A stretch of DNA of 64,000 bases from Sitta carolinensis (Eukaryota; Chordata; Aves; Passeriformes; Sittidae): assembly GCA_032173965.1 (NCBI GenBank), contig CM063290.1, forward strand, positions 2,850,001-2,914,000, in the 5' to 3' direction. How positions within the stretch are numbered: the stretch's first letter is position 1; each line of letters begins with the position of its first letter. Positions 46,875 through 58,904 of this stretch are shown here, one piece after another. Below the pieces are notes generated by a model. The model had not been told where the DNA came from and did not search any database. It saw nothing but the letters and a program-made list of their open reading frames with translations. The translations under genes were made by a program, and so were the position numbers.

Positions 46875-47915
46875 AACCCCCAGAGCAGAGGATGCTCCAT
46901 CCCTCCACCTCTGCTACCCCAGCACCTCTCCTCAGCAACATTTTCTTTCCCTCTGGCTCCTCTTCTGTTCAATCAGCTCCACAATATCTCATGACCTGGA
47001 TCCCACTTTCCAAGCCTTCCCAGGGCCAGGCACACCTGATCCCACAGCTGATCCCAGAGAGGATGTACCAAGTGCCAGAGCATCGATTTCTCAGCTTTCC
47101 TTGCCCCTCGGGGCAAAACTCTTACGTGTTCCTGTCCATGTTTTTAAATAATAGCAACTTCTGAATTTTTCTGAGGATTTCATTAAAATTATGTATAAGT
47201 ACACATACAGTTATTAGTTAATTAATAAAATATATTTACCTAATACTTTCATGGCTAGGAATGTATATAGAGCTAAAATGAACAGCCTGGCTTTTTCCTG
47301 GGCTTCCCCATCACTTTTTTCTCAGCAACATTTCCATAGGAAAACAGCTGCAATTAAAATATGATGTGAATCAAAAGTAAAAGTCCATAATTCTTAATAC
47401 CATTCTCCCCCTATTTATTCAATTTGTGAACTACAGCAGCCCCTGCAAGCTGCATGGCTGGGGAATATGTAAACACAGACAAAAATTAGGGGAGAGGTCT
47501 ATAAATCCATAATGACAAGTGTTTTATTCCCATAAATCAGTGTAAGGAACACATCCACCTACAGGTATAAATTGCAGATGCAGAGGGACGTTCCAGCTTC
47601 GCTGATCTGTTAAATCAAGGTGCAAAGTGCTCCATTTCTCTGGGAGTGTCTATCTGCTGAGCTTAGGTGTGGGGTGTGTTCCCACAGGGCTTGGCCCAGG
47701 CATGCAGACAGCCCAAACCCGTGTAACCATCTGCTATTAGCCAAAGCTAATTATTAATTTGGGTTCTTGTGCTAATGGAGTCAGGGAGGATTTGCTCAGT
47801 TCAGCGTTGGCACAGCCCATAATAAAACTTTTATCTTCCCCCAAGAGCAAGTTAAAACACCTGAGTTCTAGAATTTTGAAGAGCAAGCTTTATAAAACAA
47901 GTTGGAGTGATCTTT
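46875..47915. other. Unique stretch, AT-rich second half
   Basis: No gene is recognised. The part from about 47160 has homeodomain-like cores (GTTAGTTAATTAATAAA near 47214; AAGCTAATTATTAATTTGG near 47744). Confidence 0.4.
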
Positions 47916-48000
47916 TTGGGTTTTGTTGTTTTTTTTTTTTTTTGGGGTTTTTTTTGGGGTTTTTTTGGGTTTTTGTTTTGTTTTGTTTTGTTTTTTTTTA
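47911..48000. repeat. T/G low-complexity tract with GGGG runs
   Basis: T-rich sequence is interrupted by G-runs at 47918-47920, 47944-47947, 47956-47959 and 47967-47969, then by TTTTG units. The three right-hand runs are separated by 7-8 T. Confidence 0.93.
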
Positions 48001-49227
48001 AATTTATATTTACATACATTTTAAATCACCACACGTTGTCTGCATTAGGTGTTAACTAACCCTCGCTCCTGGGCCCTTTCCACTGAAATTTTAATTAATT
48101 AAAAATATTGACTTAATATTAATATTTACTCCCCACCTTTTGTGTGCCCCAAGCCCACAGAGTGCCCCCTGTGAGTGAGGGACATGGGAGCTGCAGGAGA
48201 ATTGTTTCTGAGAGCAGTCACAAGCTGCTCCTCTCCTGAGCAGCACGCAGGCACCTTCTCCTCCTGCTCTTCCACAGCCCCTCCTGCCAGCTGGAATTCC
48301 AAGCCCCCAAACCACCCTATTTATAACTGCACGAGAATGTCTCAGGGCTCAAGCCTGGGACATGAATTCACTGTTTTGCTTTGTTTCTCCTGTTTTTGAT
48401 TAAGGAAATGGTATCTCTCCGACGGATTTGATGTCACCTGTCAGAGGTTTTTAGCAATTTATATGGGTTTCAGATATTACTCATGGTAACCGTGATGAGT
48501 ATGATATTCATCACCATTTATCATAAGCTTTCCCAGTTATGACAATAAAAGCTCTTCTGTTTCTATTTTCTATGGAGTTCTTTCTTTCCACATTTGATTT
48601 TTACCCTTGGTTTTTTTTCCATATTTGTTCATGTGTCAGTCCATAATTCCTCATGAACTAGCTTCCCTTTAATTTCCACGGAATTTAGCTGCTACCTTTA
48701 TTGCCTTACCCAATGGAAGGTGCAGTGCCCAACAGAAAAACATGAGGAGAGTCCAGATTTTTAGACTTAAGTTGCATTTTTCTTGAAAAGAAACTATAAA
48801 AGATGTAAATGCTGCTCTATCAGTCTAATCCTCCTGCACCATCTTGAGCAGCCTCTCACCATCCTCCTGCCTCTCTTCCTTTTGCTCATGTGGCCATTAT
48901 TAAGATTAATATGTAACAATATGATTAAATTTCTCAGTGAAAAACACCATTATTAAATCTATTTGAGTATTAATTCAATGCCATCAGAAAAAAAAAAAAA
49001 ATCTGTATTTCAGAGAGGGAAAAGGCACCAGGAAATGCAATTCTCGTGTTTTGGGGCAGAAGGAACCCGGGTTTTCTTGGTGATTTGTTGCCTTTGCAAC
49101 ACCATGTGCCATCATTAAGAGGTGATTCACAGCCATTCGAAATAAAGCCTGGTTTCAATCATTTCGCTAAATTATTTGACCTCTTTGTGTTCAAAAGAGG
49201 CATGCCCAGGGCAGATGGTTCTGCAGC
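48001..49227. other. Unique non-coding stretch
   Basis: Nothing is recognisable apart from an A-run near 48988-49001. Confidence 0.45.
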
Positions 49228-49333
49228 AGAGGTCCAGGCAGGCTGGAGAGGACTTGGAGCAGCCTGGCCCAGTGGAAGATGCTGGGTGATCCTCAGGGTC
49301 CCCTCCAACCCAAACCACTCCAGCATCCTGTGA
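49228..49333 (+). mobile_element. CR1 LINE fragment, 3' tip
   Basis: A short CR1 3' tip in plus orientation. It has GGTCCAGGCAGGCTGGAGAG near 49231, CTTGGAGCAGCCTGGCCCAG near 49252, and AGGGTCCCCTCCAACCCAAA then CCACTCCAGCATCCTGTGAT near 49297-49334. The last bases preserve a decayed terminal ATTCTGTGAT unit. Confidence 0.85.
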
Positions 49334-51249
49334 TCAGTCCGTGACCATTTCCCAGGAGATATTTCCTTGCTCTCAGCCCCGTCCCGTGTGTAAGCCAGCT
49401 CTGCTCCCCGCAGGGCTCTGCTCCCCTCCAGCTGCTGCAGCCCTGGATGGGAGCCTCCCACCACAGGAAGACACAATGCTGATGTATTTCCAGAATAAAT
49501 TAATGTCTGAGATCTTAATGGCAGCCAGAGCACTTGAACCTCTGACAATCACCCGCAGATAACCAGAGAGTTGTGCTTTTTCATTTTAGTGATTTAATAG
49601 GTAGCAAAGGATGAGCACTGGACTTCATCCTTTTATGAAGCAATCTGCAGCTCCTGCTGCTGGAATTCGAACTGAAGGATGGCTCCCTGGTAATTCACAA
49701 TGGCTTGGGAGATAGGGCTGCCTAATCCGGGCAGGGCTGCAGATGAATCAGCAGCAGCAGCTTCCCCAGGTGAAAAGAAGCTGTGTGTCTTTTAAATTTT
49801 TAATGGAGATTAACACTTTGTCACTGCCGTGCATCACTCGGTGAGGAGTGTGGAGAAACGCTCCGTGCTGGGGAAGGAGATGAAGCTCTGAGCAGGTACA
49901 ATGACAAATCCCTGACACAAAGCCTGTCCTTGTTTGAACCAGCATTTGCCTCTCCAAAATAAAGGCAGACACATTCCCATGACGGAGGACATGGGATGGC
50001 TTTCCATTTATTTGTTAGTGGATGTATAAATCCAAAGGAGAAAGTTAATTAGACTCCCTGTGCACAAGGCAGTGGAGTAGACTCTGATTGCTAATTATTT
50101 TAATATAGGTAAACAGCTATTGACAGTACAAGTAATTTTCCCCCATCTCCAGTTAAGAGGCTGCCAGGTATCAGCCTAACAGCTCCGAGCGAACCTGAGG
50201 CAATTTAAATTATGGGTTTTAATCAATATGTAAATTGTTATTGTAGAACCCATCCATGATAGTCTGCTGCAGCTGCCCCACCGCTCCTCAGAGCTGGCAG
50301 CTGCTGGCTCAGTGATTGCTGCTCCTCACCCCAAGTTTCAGAGCTGCCACTCCTTTATCTCATTCTCTACTCAGAGCATCTCTCACTACTCAAGGCAGTT
50401 TCTGAGGCCAACACAGCTGAGAGAGGCTGAACCCCTCCCTGCTGCTCAGCCCCCCTGGTCTGGGGCTTTCACGAAGGGTTTTGGGGACACCAATGCCCAC
50501 ATTCATTTGCCTCTGGCATTGTCACCCAGAGGCAGTTCTGCCTCAGAGCTCTGGAAAAGCCTTTCAGCTCATCCCTCCCAGCAGCCAAGTCACCTTGCAT
50601 TGACCTCTAACTTTCAATTTACTCGTTACCTTAGCAATAATAACAAAAATTAATAACCCCCCCAAACTTATTATCTTGTAATTTCCCATAGTACAGCCTT
50701 TAAGGCATAACCTAATTTAAAACTGTCCAGTTCTCAGTGTTTTGTGCTTAATATTTGAGGTGTAGCAAATGATGGCTCATTTGTTCTTGCAATTCTGTCA
50801 AAAAGCTGTGCAACATCTTCAATTTTAGTGGGCACTTTTCTCTTGCAATTAAATTACCATGTTGTACATTTTCCTTTGGTGAAATTAGATTCAAGGCTGA
50901 TTTGGTGAATGATAACTGAGATTCTTTTCTTTTTTATTTAGTTGTAAATGTTCCTTGGGAGCCTTTTCTGATACCCTCTGATATACTCAGAAGTGGGAAA
51001 ACAGAGAGGTTTTCCAACATTGCTCCTTCCAGCTGGCCTCAAAAACACATTTCCCTAAATCATGACCAAAAATTTATGGTTTGGATCCACTTTGGATTAA
51101 GCAAGGCCAAAGAAAAACCCTAGTTTTCTTGCAGCAATTAATATTTTCCCTCCTTCTAGAGACCTGCAGAAAGCAGCACAAAGTAATTGGTCATATTTTT
51201 CAGCCCCAGAGGTGTCCAAACTGCTTGGGATAAACATAAAACCTCTTCA
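49334..51249. other. Unique stretch; 50.0-50.3 kb looks regulatory
   Basis: No gene or transposon is recognised. The 49990-50260 part is described separately. Frames such as 50312-50653 plus have no domain. Confidence 0.45.
49990..50265. promoter_or_regulatory. Candidate conserved enhancer
   Basis: Unique sequence with AGTTAATTAGACTCC near 50043, TTGCTAATTATTTTAATATA near 50088-50107, a forkhead-like GTAAACAG near 50109, and AATTTAAATTATGGGTTTTA near 50203. The motif mix and absence of relics suggest conserved non-coding DNA. This was not tested by comparison. Confidence 0.3.
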
Positions 51250-51770
51250 GAGGAGGGGAAGAGGCAGAGAAATTAGCAAAGAATTGATCTGAGAAGAGAT
51301 GCAGAGCAAGCAGTCCAGTGGACAGAGGAAGAGCCTCTCCATCAGCTCTCTGTTTTATTGGGGAGGGCTGTCCTGGGGCAGCAGCAGGAGGAATTGGAGT
51401 GAATTCCTGGCTGGGCTCCCTGCCCTGGGCACAGCAGAGTGGCCACTCAGGATCTGCACACCCGTGGCCAGGCTTGGCACTGGGGGGATCCAACCTGGAA
51501 GATTTGGGAGTTCCTCCATTAACCACTGCCCCACTTTCAGAGAATGTGGTGAATTGCTGCATTTATAACCCGACCCTTGCCTGTCCCAGCCCGTCTGGCT
51601 TTGCTGGTGGGGTTCTGTTGGGTTTCCCCTCGTGGGCAGCACTGGGGACACTCCATGTCCATGAGCTGCTGGTCACTCCCTGCAGGGCTGGCCTCCAGCC
51701 CCAACACCTTCCCCTCCACTTGAACCCCGAGCTGGCTGTATTCCTGAGCACTCAGCACATCTCCTGGCCT
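51250..51770 (-). other. GC-rich block with LTR-like signals
   Basis: About 500 bp of distinctly GC-richer sequence in an AT-rich setting. On the minus strand a TATAAA (plus positions 51563-51568) lies about 210 bp upstream of an AATAAA (plus positions 51353-51358, in TTTTATTGGGG). This spacing would suit an LTR or a small promoter-plus-terminator unit. I could not find termini, a target-site duplication or a second copy in the window. Frames of up to 174 codons on both strands have no domain. Confidence 0.3.
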
Positions 51771-52079
51771 TTTTGTGGGGAAAAAAAAATAAATTACTTG
51801 AAACCATCAAAAAAATATCTCCTCGAAATGAATTTTCCATAATACCGTGCTCCTGTGGCCCCTGTTCTCCTGCAGCCTTGAAAAATGCACCAAATTCATC
51901 ACAAACGTAGAAATTGGTTCTCCTTTAGCTCTGAAACACCCAGAATGCTTTGGGCAGGAAAAAAATAAGCAAGAATAACGTTGTGAAAAGTTGCATTTCT
52001 TCGGCGGAGTTTGGAGAGGCCGATTCCAGTGGGGATCTGTGGACAGTTATTTTTATGCATTCATTGCTCATTGACCAGG

Positions 52080-52400
52080 ATAATCAAATAGAATATTCCA
52101 TTTGCTTCCTGCTGCTTAAGTGCCTAATTCAGAGCTAATTGAAGTCAATGGGCAGATATTCACAGCCTTTAATGGACCAGCCATAATCTTATGTCTACCC
52201 TTGTTGTGTAAGTTATTTTATTTATCCTAATTATTTTCATCTTCCCATGCATGCACGACCAATTATTTATTTTATGTGCATAATCATCATCTGTAAGTGG
52301 AAGTATTTTAAAGTAGTTATTAAAAGGTATTTCAAGGCCCATATTTGCACAGACCTGTGGCTATGATAATGGCACAGAGAGAGATTTTAACACTGTATGG
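52080..52400. promoter_or_regulatory. Candidate conserved enhancer
   Basis: Unique AT-rich sequence with GAGCTAATTGAAGTCAATGG near 52132, TTTAATGGACCAGCCATAAT near 52169, a CATGCATGCACG segment near 52246-52257, and CCAATTATTTATTTTATG near 52259. It has the texture of developmental non-coding elements; conservation was not tested. Confidence 0.3.
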
Positions 52401-52604
52401 CTTTGGTATCCACCATAACTGTTATCACTACAAAAATGTGCTTAAATTACAAGGGGTTTTTTTGTTACTGCAGCTCCATGGGCAGAACTTGAGCCACTAA
52501 TGTGATTATACAAACAACCTATACGTATTTATGCCCCAATGGCATGACTCTTCAGCTGCTGGGAGCAGAATATACCCTGAACAAGAGCCAAAGTTTGAGA
52601 TCCC

Positions 52605-52830
52605 TGAAAAAAAAAAAAAATGCTTTGGACCATCTCATTAGCATTTCTCAGGAAAAAACAAACAAAAAAAAAAAGAAAGAAAGCAACATAAAAAACCCAC
52701 TCATACAAAAAAATACCCCAACCATGCAATGAAAAACAAATGAACAAAACAAAGCAAAACAAATACAAAAGAAAATAAAACCCCAAATACAGCAGAACAA
52801 TCCTCCAAAAACCACAAAAGAAACAACAAT
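52605..52830. repeat. A-rich low-complexity stretch
   Basis: An A-run followed by many AAAC, AAAG and AAAT units. It has no transposon signature. Confidence 0.8.
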
Positions 52831-54500
52831 ATGTCAAAACCTAAGGTTGCTTTTCTGCATATTAAATCATTTGCATTTAAAAATAAAATTTAACCCACAC
52901 ACACACATATTTTTCAGCTTTTCATGAATCTCAAGCTGAGACAGGGAATGAAATCCATACATTCTGTTGGTGCTGCTGGCTCTGAAGTTGGAATAATTCT
53001 GGAAACACAATGTGAATCAGGAAAACCAATGACTTGCAATAATAATTCATATTCTTTTCTCTTTCCTCAGCCTTGGAGCATTCCTAAAGCCCTCAGGGTG
53101 CTGCAAAGTCTCATGTCACTTGTTGTGGAGGTCTGGATCTTGTGTGTAAAATTTCAATCTGCCTTTGCACCTTTCCCAGAGGTTTCTTTTGGTGGGGTTA
53201 CATTTTCAGGAGCATCTGCACACACTGTAAAAATTCCTATTATGAGCCATAATTAACCAGGACTAAACAAAACCCTGCTCAGTTCTATTTTGTCATTGAC
53301 TCCCACCAGGCTAAAGACAGGTCAGCCTCAAGTGGTTGGGAAAATCTTATTTTCCCTTGCCACATAATCGGTACAGAATCCAAGCATATAATTACAATTC
53401 CATACACACAATATTTGGACACTTAATAGTGCATTAAGCAAGTTACATTGAATGTTTTGATATAATTTAATCTCGCTGTGTGTCAATATTTAGCTCCTAA
53501 TTAATAGCACATTTCCTTCTCTGCCATATATTGGTGTGCCAATTATGAGCTTAAAAACCCTTCCCCAGCTCAACACTTGCCATGGAAATTAAACACACTG
53601 AGCTGAGCCTGGCTGGGGTGGAACTTCATCAAAAGCAAGGAATTTGTTCCCGGAAAACCCTTGATCCTCTGCACAGTGTTAATGCAATCTGAAGGTGTTT
53701 CATGGATTATATTTTCCCTCTGTGATCCGTGTTGCTTCAACGAGTGTTGTACACCCCCAAGAAACACAGACCTGCATTGAGAGGACTTTAATTGTCGCCT
53801 CTTGTTTCCCACACGTGGATTATTTCCAGTCCATCTCCCTTTCAGGTTTATTTGGGCAATAAATTTACAATTAACTCAAACCCATCAAGTACCACAAAAA
53901 CTGAAATTGTGCCTGACACGCTATTTTTTTGTTCCAGAACTGATTAATTAAGAGGCTTAGGCAGTCATTTTTCATCCAGCATTTGAGGAAGAATTTTGAC
54001 AGACCTACATTCAATTAAAGTGTCTTCCATCTCTTTTCACCTTTCCCCATTTAGCCCTTGGTCCCTGCAGAATAACTCTGTTTTATGTAGTGTCCATGAA
54101 GAATTTATAAATATTCCAGCCTATCTTTTTTTTCTGGGATCAGGATAATGGAGCTTTACCCTACAAATATTTTCTTTTGGGTTTTCAGTTTAGAAGAAAT
54201 TCCTTGGCATTGTTGTTCAATCTGTAGGTGTGTATGTAATAATATTACGCATTTATATCTTTAAAGTAGAAATTTTTAAAAAGTAGAAATTTAAAGTAGA
54301 AAATTTAACTAAATAAAAACTTACATGTTTATATATATATATATTATTAAATTTGCTTATATATAATCCTTATATTAAAAGATAATGTTATTTTCTAGGA
54401 GTTTTGGAGATTGTTCAGGCAAGGAAATCCAATCCCATTGTTACCTTGCCATTGGACTGGGATAAACCATAGTAGAAACTGGTTAAATGAGCTACAAAAG

Positions 54501-54865
54501 TGTTGGTGTTTTAGATAACACAAGACACAGAGTCTGTGATTAGAAGGTTAAAAAATTACTCTCTTTATTAGGGATTGTTCTGCCTTATAGACAATTTCAC
54601 ACAGACCAATGTGATTGGTGAAAGAAAGACAAACTTCTTCACTCACATTGGTCAAACCAGAGGGACAGCAAGAAGAAATCCCTCCTGTCAGAAGGAATGA
54701 ATAACAGAAATATTACCACAAAAACATTCCATCGTGTTTATCACCCTTCCCTGGGAAAGAACATCAGGAAACCAAAACATCAGAAAATCAAAACATCAGA
54801 AACCAAAACATGAGGAAATCAAAACCATCAGAAAATCAAAACATCAGGCCTGAAAGCAGACTACA
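54501..54865 (-). mobile_element. Solo LTR, type 3, 365 bp
   Basis: A solo LTR, sense on the minus strand. Plus-strand ends are TGTTGGTG (54501) and GACTACA (ending 54865), so the sense element starts TGTAGTC and ends ACA, as in the related LTR at 33654. Flanking hexamers CAAAAG (54495-54500) and CAGAAG (54866-54871) differ at one base and fit a 6-bp target-site duplication. In sense, TATAAG (plus 54584-54589) is followed 20 bp later by AATAAA (plus 54564-54569). Near the U3 end are several imperfect AAACATCAG/AAATCAAAA units (about 54768-54847). There are no internal retroviral genes. A 6-bp duplication suggests class II; that is inference. Confidence 0.82.
54768..54847. repeat. AAAACATCAGAAA short tandem units in LTR
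   Basis: About six imperfect 12-16-bp units with the core AAAACATCAG lie at the U3 (start) side of the type 3 LTR. Confidence 0.8.
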
Positions 54866-54883
54866 CAGAAGAGCTAAAGATGG

Positions 54884-54970
54884 GTATATATGATATATAC
54901 GATAGATGATATATATCATATATATGATATATAATAGTTTAGATAGATAGAGTAGAGAGAGAGAGAGAGA
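54884..54970. repeat. AT-rich and (GA)n flank of the GGAT array
   Basis: ATATAT, GATATATA and GATAGATA units (54884-54950) pass into a short (GA)n run (54955-54970), then into the GGAT array. Confidence 0.93.
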
Positions 54971-55644
54971 TGGAATGGATGGATGGATGGATGGGATGGA
55001 TGATGTGAGGGGATGAGGGATGTGATGGATGGATGGATGGATGGATGGATGAGATGGATGGATGGATTGGAGATGGATATGGATGGATGATGGATGATGG
55101 ATGGATGGATGATGATGGATGGATGGATGGATGGATGGATGGATGGATGGATGGATGGATGGATGGATGGATGGTATGGGATGGATGGATGGATGGATGG
55201 ATGGATGGATGGATGGATGGATGGATGGATGGATGGATGATGGATATGGATGGATGGATGGATGGATATGGATGGATGATGGATGATGGATGGATGGTGA
55301 TGGATGGATGGATGATGGATGGATGGATGGATGGATGATGGATGGATGGATGGATGGATGGATGGATGGATGGATGGATGGATGATGATGGATGGATGGA
55401 TGGATGGATGGATGGATGGATGGATGGATGGATGGATGATGATGGATGGATGGATGGATGTGATGGATGGATGGATGGATGATGGTGATGGATGGATGGA
55501 TGATGGATGGATGGATGATGGATGGATGATGGATGGATGGATGGATGGATGGATGGATGGATGGATGGATGGATGGATGGATGGATGGATGGATGGATGG
55601 ATGGATGGATGGATGGATGGATGGATGGATGGATGGATGGATGA
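54971..55644. repeat. (GGAT)n tetranucleotide array, about 674 bp
   Basis: A very long GGAT microsatellite. The right-hand 110-120 bp are nearly pure; the left two thirds are interrupted by GATGATGG, GATATGGAT and GGGATGG variants. It reads as Met-Asp-Gly-Trp on plus and Pro-Ser-Ile-His on minus, and the frames of up to 251 codons are artefacts. Confidence 0.98.
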
Positions 55645-56739
55645 TATAAGCCAGAGGAATTCAGCCTGGTGCTCTCACTCTGGTTTCTCAGCACAGCCCC
55701 CAGCTCCTGGATCCCAGGCAGTTTTCCAGGCTGCTGTCCATGTAGGGAATGTTGTGGATGGCTGCTCCTGCCCCTCCTTCTTGGCTCAGGACACGTTTTC
55801 CAGGAAGAGGGTGGATTTCATCACGTTACAGCCCAGCTTTACTGGCTGCTCTGTGCCCTCACTCCTCTCTCCGCTCACATCATCAAACGCTCTGTGAGTC
55901 GGGAAACACAAAGGGAAAAACCAAACTGGCAGCCACCCACACAGGAGAAGGATGGAGCAGATCACCAGAGATCACCACTGCTCTGCCCTCCAGAAATTGT
56001 CACTCCTTTGTTCCCCAGAGTTTCTCTTTTTTTTTTTTTTTTTTTTTGTTCACCAATTTTTTCACGCACAAGGAAAGCAATATCAGGGTAGAACCAGAGA
56101 AAGCACAGACAAGGAACATACATGTGTGCAATTTTCAGCCAGGGCACAGAAGAGATGCAGACAACAGCATCAAAGCCTTTAAAAGGCACTGTTTATTTCA
56201 CAGTATCTGATAAACCCAAGCTGTGCTATCAAGAGAGAATTCAGCTGGGCACAGGTTGACCAGAATTCAACTGAATCCCAAGGGAAAGATAAAACCAAAT
56301 TATTTTTTGGCATAGAATTTTAAATGTTAGCACTGGATAATAAAATATAATGTAATGACTGAGAATTTTCTGTTAGGACTGAGCAAAGCTTGAGCACGAA
56401 GGAGGTGCCAAGGGAGGTGTGTGATTTCAACATAACCACACTACTACAAGTAGGTATTGGCAGAGCAGAACTTTAACTGTGCTATTCTAAAAGGATATTT
56501 GGAATAACAGACGGGGGGAAAAAAATTAAAAATCTTCCTAACTCACAAAGTCCTGGATTTCTTTAATAAACTTTCCTCCTCTTGCCACCATCTTCCAGCT
56601 CATCAATTCAGAGACTTGCACAGGAAGAAGCACTGAGTAAAAGGCTTTCACCACAAATTAACACCCCTCAACTTCTAAATATCCAGGATCAGGCATGCAG
56701 TGAATTGCTGACAGTTAATCCACAAAGGAAAACAACTCA

Positions 56740-57015
56740 CCAAATCGTGAATAATCATGAATTTTCCGTGAAACTGCAATCCACTCATGATGGTTCTGTG
56801 TTGAGGAGCAGCCTCCGGGCTCACCAAGGCAATTTTGGACAATGGATGGTTTGCAAGAGCCACAGATCGCAGCCGTAGATTTCTCCTGGCAGGCCACTGA
56901 AAGCAATGCAATTGTAAATTCCCTGCAAATGCAAATGGCAATGCAAATCCGAATGCAAATGCAATTGCAGAAATGAGATTAGAATCAACCATTGCTGTCA
57001 TTAAAGTGCGATTGA
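56740..57015. promoter_or_regulatory. Candidate regulatory element with octamer cluster
   Basis: Unique sequence without transposon relics. It contains three perfect ATGCAAAT octamers (POU-domain factor site) at 56929, 56941 and 56953, a constant 12-bp spacing, flanked by further GCAAT motifs. Nearby are GAATAATCATGAATTTT (56749) and CCATTGCTGTCATTAAAG (56990). A role as enhancer is inference. Confidence 0.35.
56929..56964. repeat. Three tandem 12-bp units, each an ATGCAAAT octamer
   Basis: ATGCAAAT plus four variable bases (GGCA, CCGA, GCAA) occurs three times in a row. Confidence 0.9.
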
Positions 57016-58904
57016 TCTTCGGCTTTAAAAATAAAGTGCTTGTCTGCAGAACATCAGGAAATGAAAGCTCTGGGAGACTTCAGCCTGTGGCTAAATGTTC
57101 ATCTTCAATGGAAAATATTGCCCCAGTGCCCAGAAATTCAGCCCAAAGCAGCAGCTCCTCACTGGCCTATTAATCACAGACAAACGGGATCAATGGCTTT
57201 CATTTCCCAGCCTTTCCCAGTGTCCAAAAGGATGTACTACATTGCCTTTTGTCCCTCTCAAACTCTGAGCAGCCATCTGATATCAAATTCTGTCCTATAA
57301 AACTACTTAACAATATTAAACCAAAGAAGGGTTAATACCTTTTTAGGAAATTCAGCTACACCGCCAAAGAAAATAGGCTTATTAAAAAAAAAAAAATTAG
57401 AAAATAGACTCTAACCTAGTGTTTCTAAGCTCAGAAAAAGAAATCCTTCTGAACTAAAACTTGAAGATTGCAGTATCTGCTGGATGTGTGAACAACCTAA
57501 AGGAAGAACATTCAGGGAGGAAAACACAAAGCAGGGAGGGAAGCAGCAGCGTTTCTCCAGCATTTCCCACTAACTCTTCTGGAGGTGGATGGGGTTAATG
57601 CAGTCTGAAAATCAGAGAATTGCCCAGCCAGCCCAGCAAGGCTCCAAGAGTCCCTTCCTTTATTCCCACAGGCTGATATCCCTCCACTGATGGAAACCAT
57701 TTTCCCCTCTGGATATTCACACACATGACCTGGGAGCAAAAGCCAGCCTAATTTAAAAACGAACTCAAAAAAATCCCAAAACCACACTTCAGTGGCTGAA
57801 ATCCAAGGCCCTACAATATATTCCTGTGAACCATTTTTCAGTAACTCCTTTGGGTTTTTTGGTGTAACTTTGAACAAAATCTGAGTTCTTATCCGATGTA
57901 TATCTTTTCCCAAATTTATTTCGTTTCACCAGCTACTTCATCAAGCACCCATAGCAACATCAGTCCATTTTTCATGGCTGTTTCTTCTAGAATTTTAAAC
58001 ACAAATATGTAAAATTATCTTAATGAAATAATCATATCTAAATATTTTTTTCTTTAATTTGTCTTTCTATATCTGCATGGTATAGAAAGCGAAACAAATT
58101 TTGGGAAAGGGAATCTGGTGTTGAGTTCAGCCATAAATAAATTAAGATTTCATGAAAAATGCAGAATGTTTTTTGGTTTTTTTTTTAAAGCATGTGTGTG
58201 GTCAGAGAATTTCCAGACCTCTGAGCTCGGGGTCTGGCACGTTTCTAGCTGGAAATATGGGATTTTGCTGGCCCACTTCTCCTCTCACTAAGTATTTTTT
58301 AAATCAGTTTATTCGTGGATCCACTCAGGGCCTTTCTATCCTACTTACCCCGAGCCAGCCTTTATTTGCTGATGTGGAATGGTCCTGCTGACTTGTCAGG
58401 AAAAGGGAGCAGCATTGACCATCAGTGTTTCCCAGCAGACTCACACAAAATTATATCACTTAGAGGGCAAAAGAACCTTGATCTTCACACTTTGGATTTT
58501 TTCAGGCTTTTAGAATTTGGCTTTTCAGAACAAATTTTCTCTTCTTCCTAGAATTAATTAAAATGGTTCAAGCCCAGGCTGGGCCAATCCATTCTTAGAA
58601 ATAGAGTTTAAAGATCAGCCCTAAGAAGAAAAAAATATAAACTGTATTTTTCAGCCAATTGGCCGTGTGAGTATCAGGAGATAAAAGGAAATAGATATTC
58701 CTTCAGCTTCAACGTGGTCTGTGGTATAAAAGCTCTCCCAAGCCTTTCCAAAATATGGAATACATGGGACATATTGCTGGGCAGAGGAGCTATTCATGTA
58801 AATAGTTTATTTCCTTAATAAACTATTTCTAAAATAAATATTTACTTTCTTAATATTAATAGTTTCTTTTCTTTAACATGAATATGTCTAATATTATATA
58901 CTAT

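Larger units (their letters stand above)
51771..54494. other. Unique stretch; 52.1-52.4 kb looks regulatory
   Basis: No gene is recognised. An A-rich stretch covers about 52605-52830 and a short (AT)n lies at about 54330-54345. A polypyrimidine tract followed by CAG at about 53054-53071 resembles a splice acceptor, but no matching exon was recognised. Confidence 0.45.

Noticed and set aside
49655..49680. GTTCGAATTCC on the minus strand, tRNA B-box-like
   Set aside because: The flanking bases do not form the 5-bp T-arm stem and no acceptor or anticodon arm is present.
53040..53100. Polypyrimidine tract plus CAG resembling a 3' splice site
   Set aside because: No downstream exon with a recognisable protein or donor pairing; such tracts are common in AT-rich DNA.
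54939..55897. Frames of 192-251 codons over the GGAT array
   Set aside because: They are translations of a tetranucleotide repeat (Pro-Ser-Ile-His or Met-Asp-Gly-Trp) and not genes.
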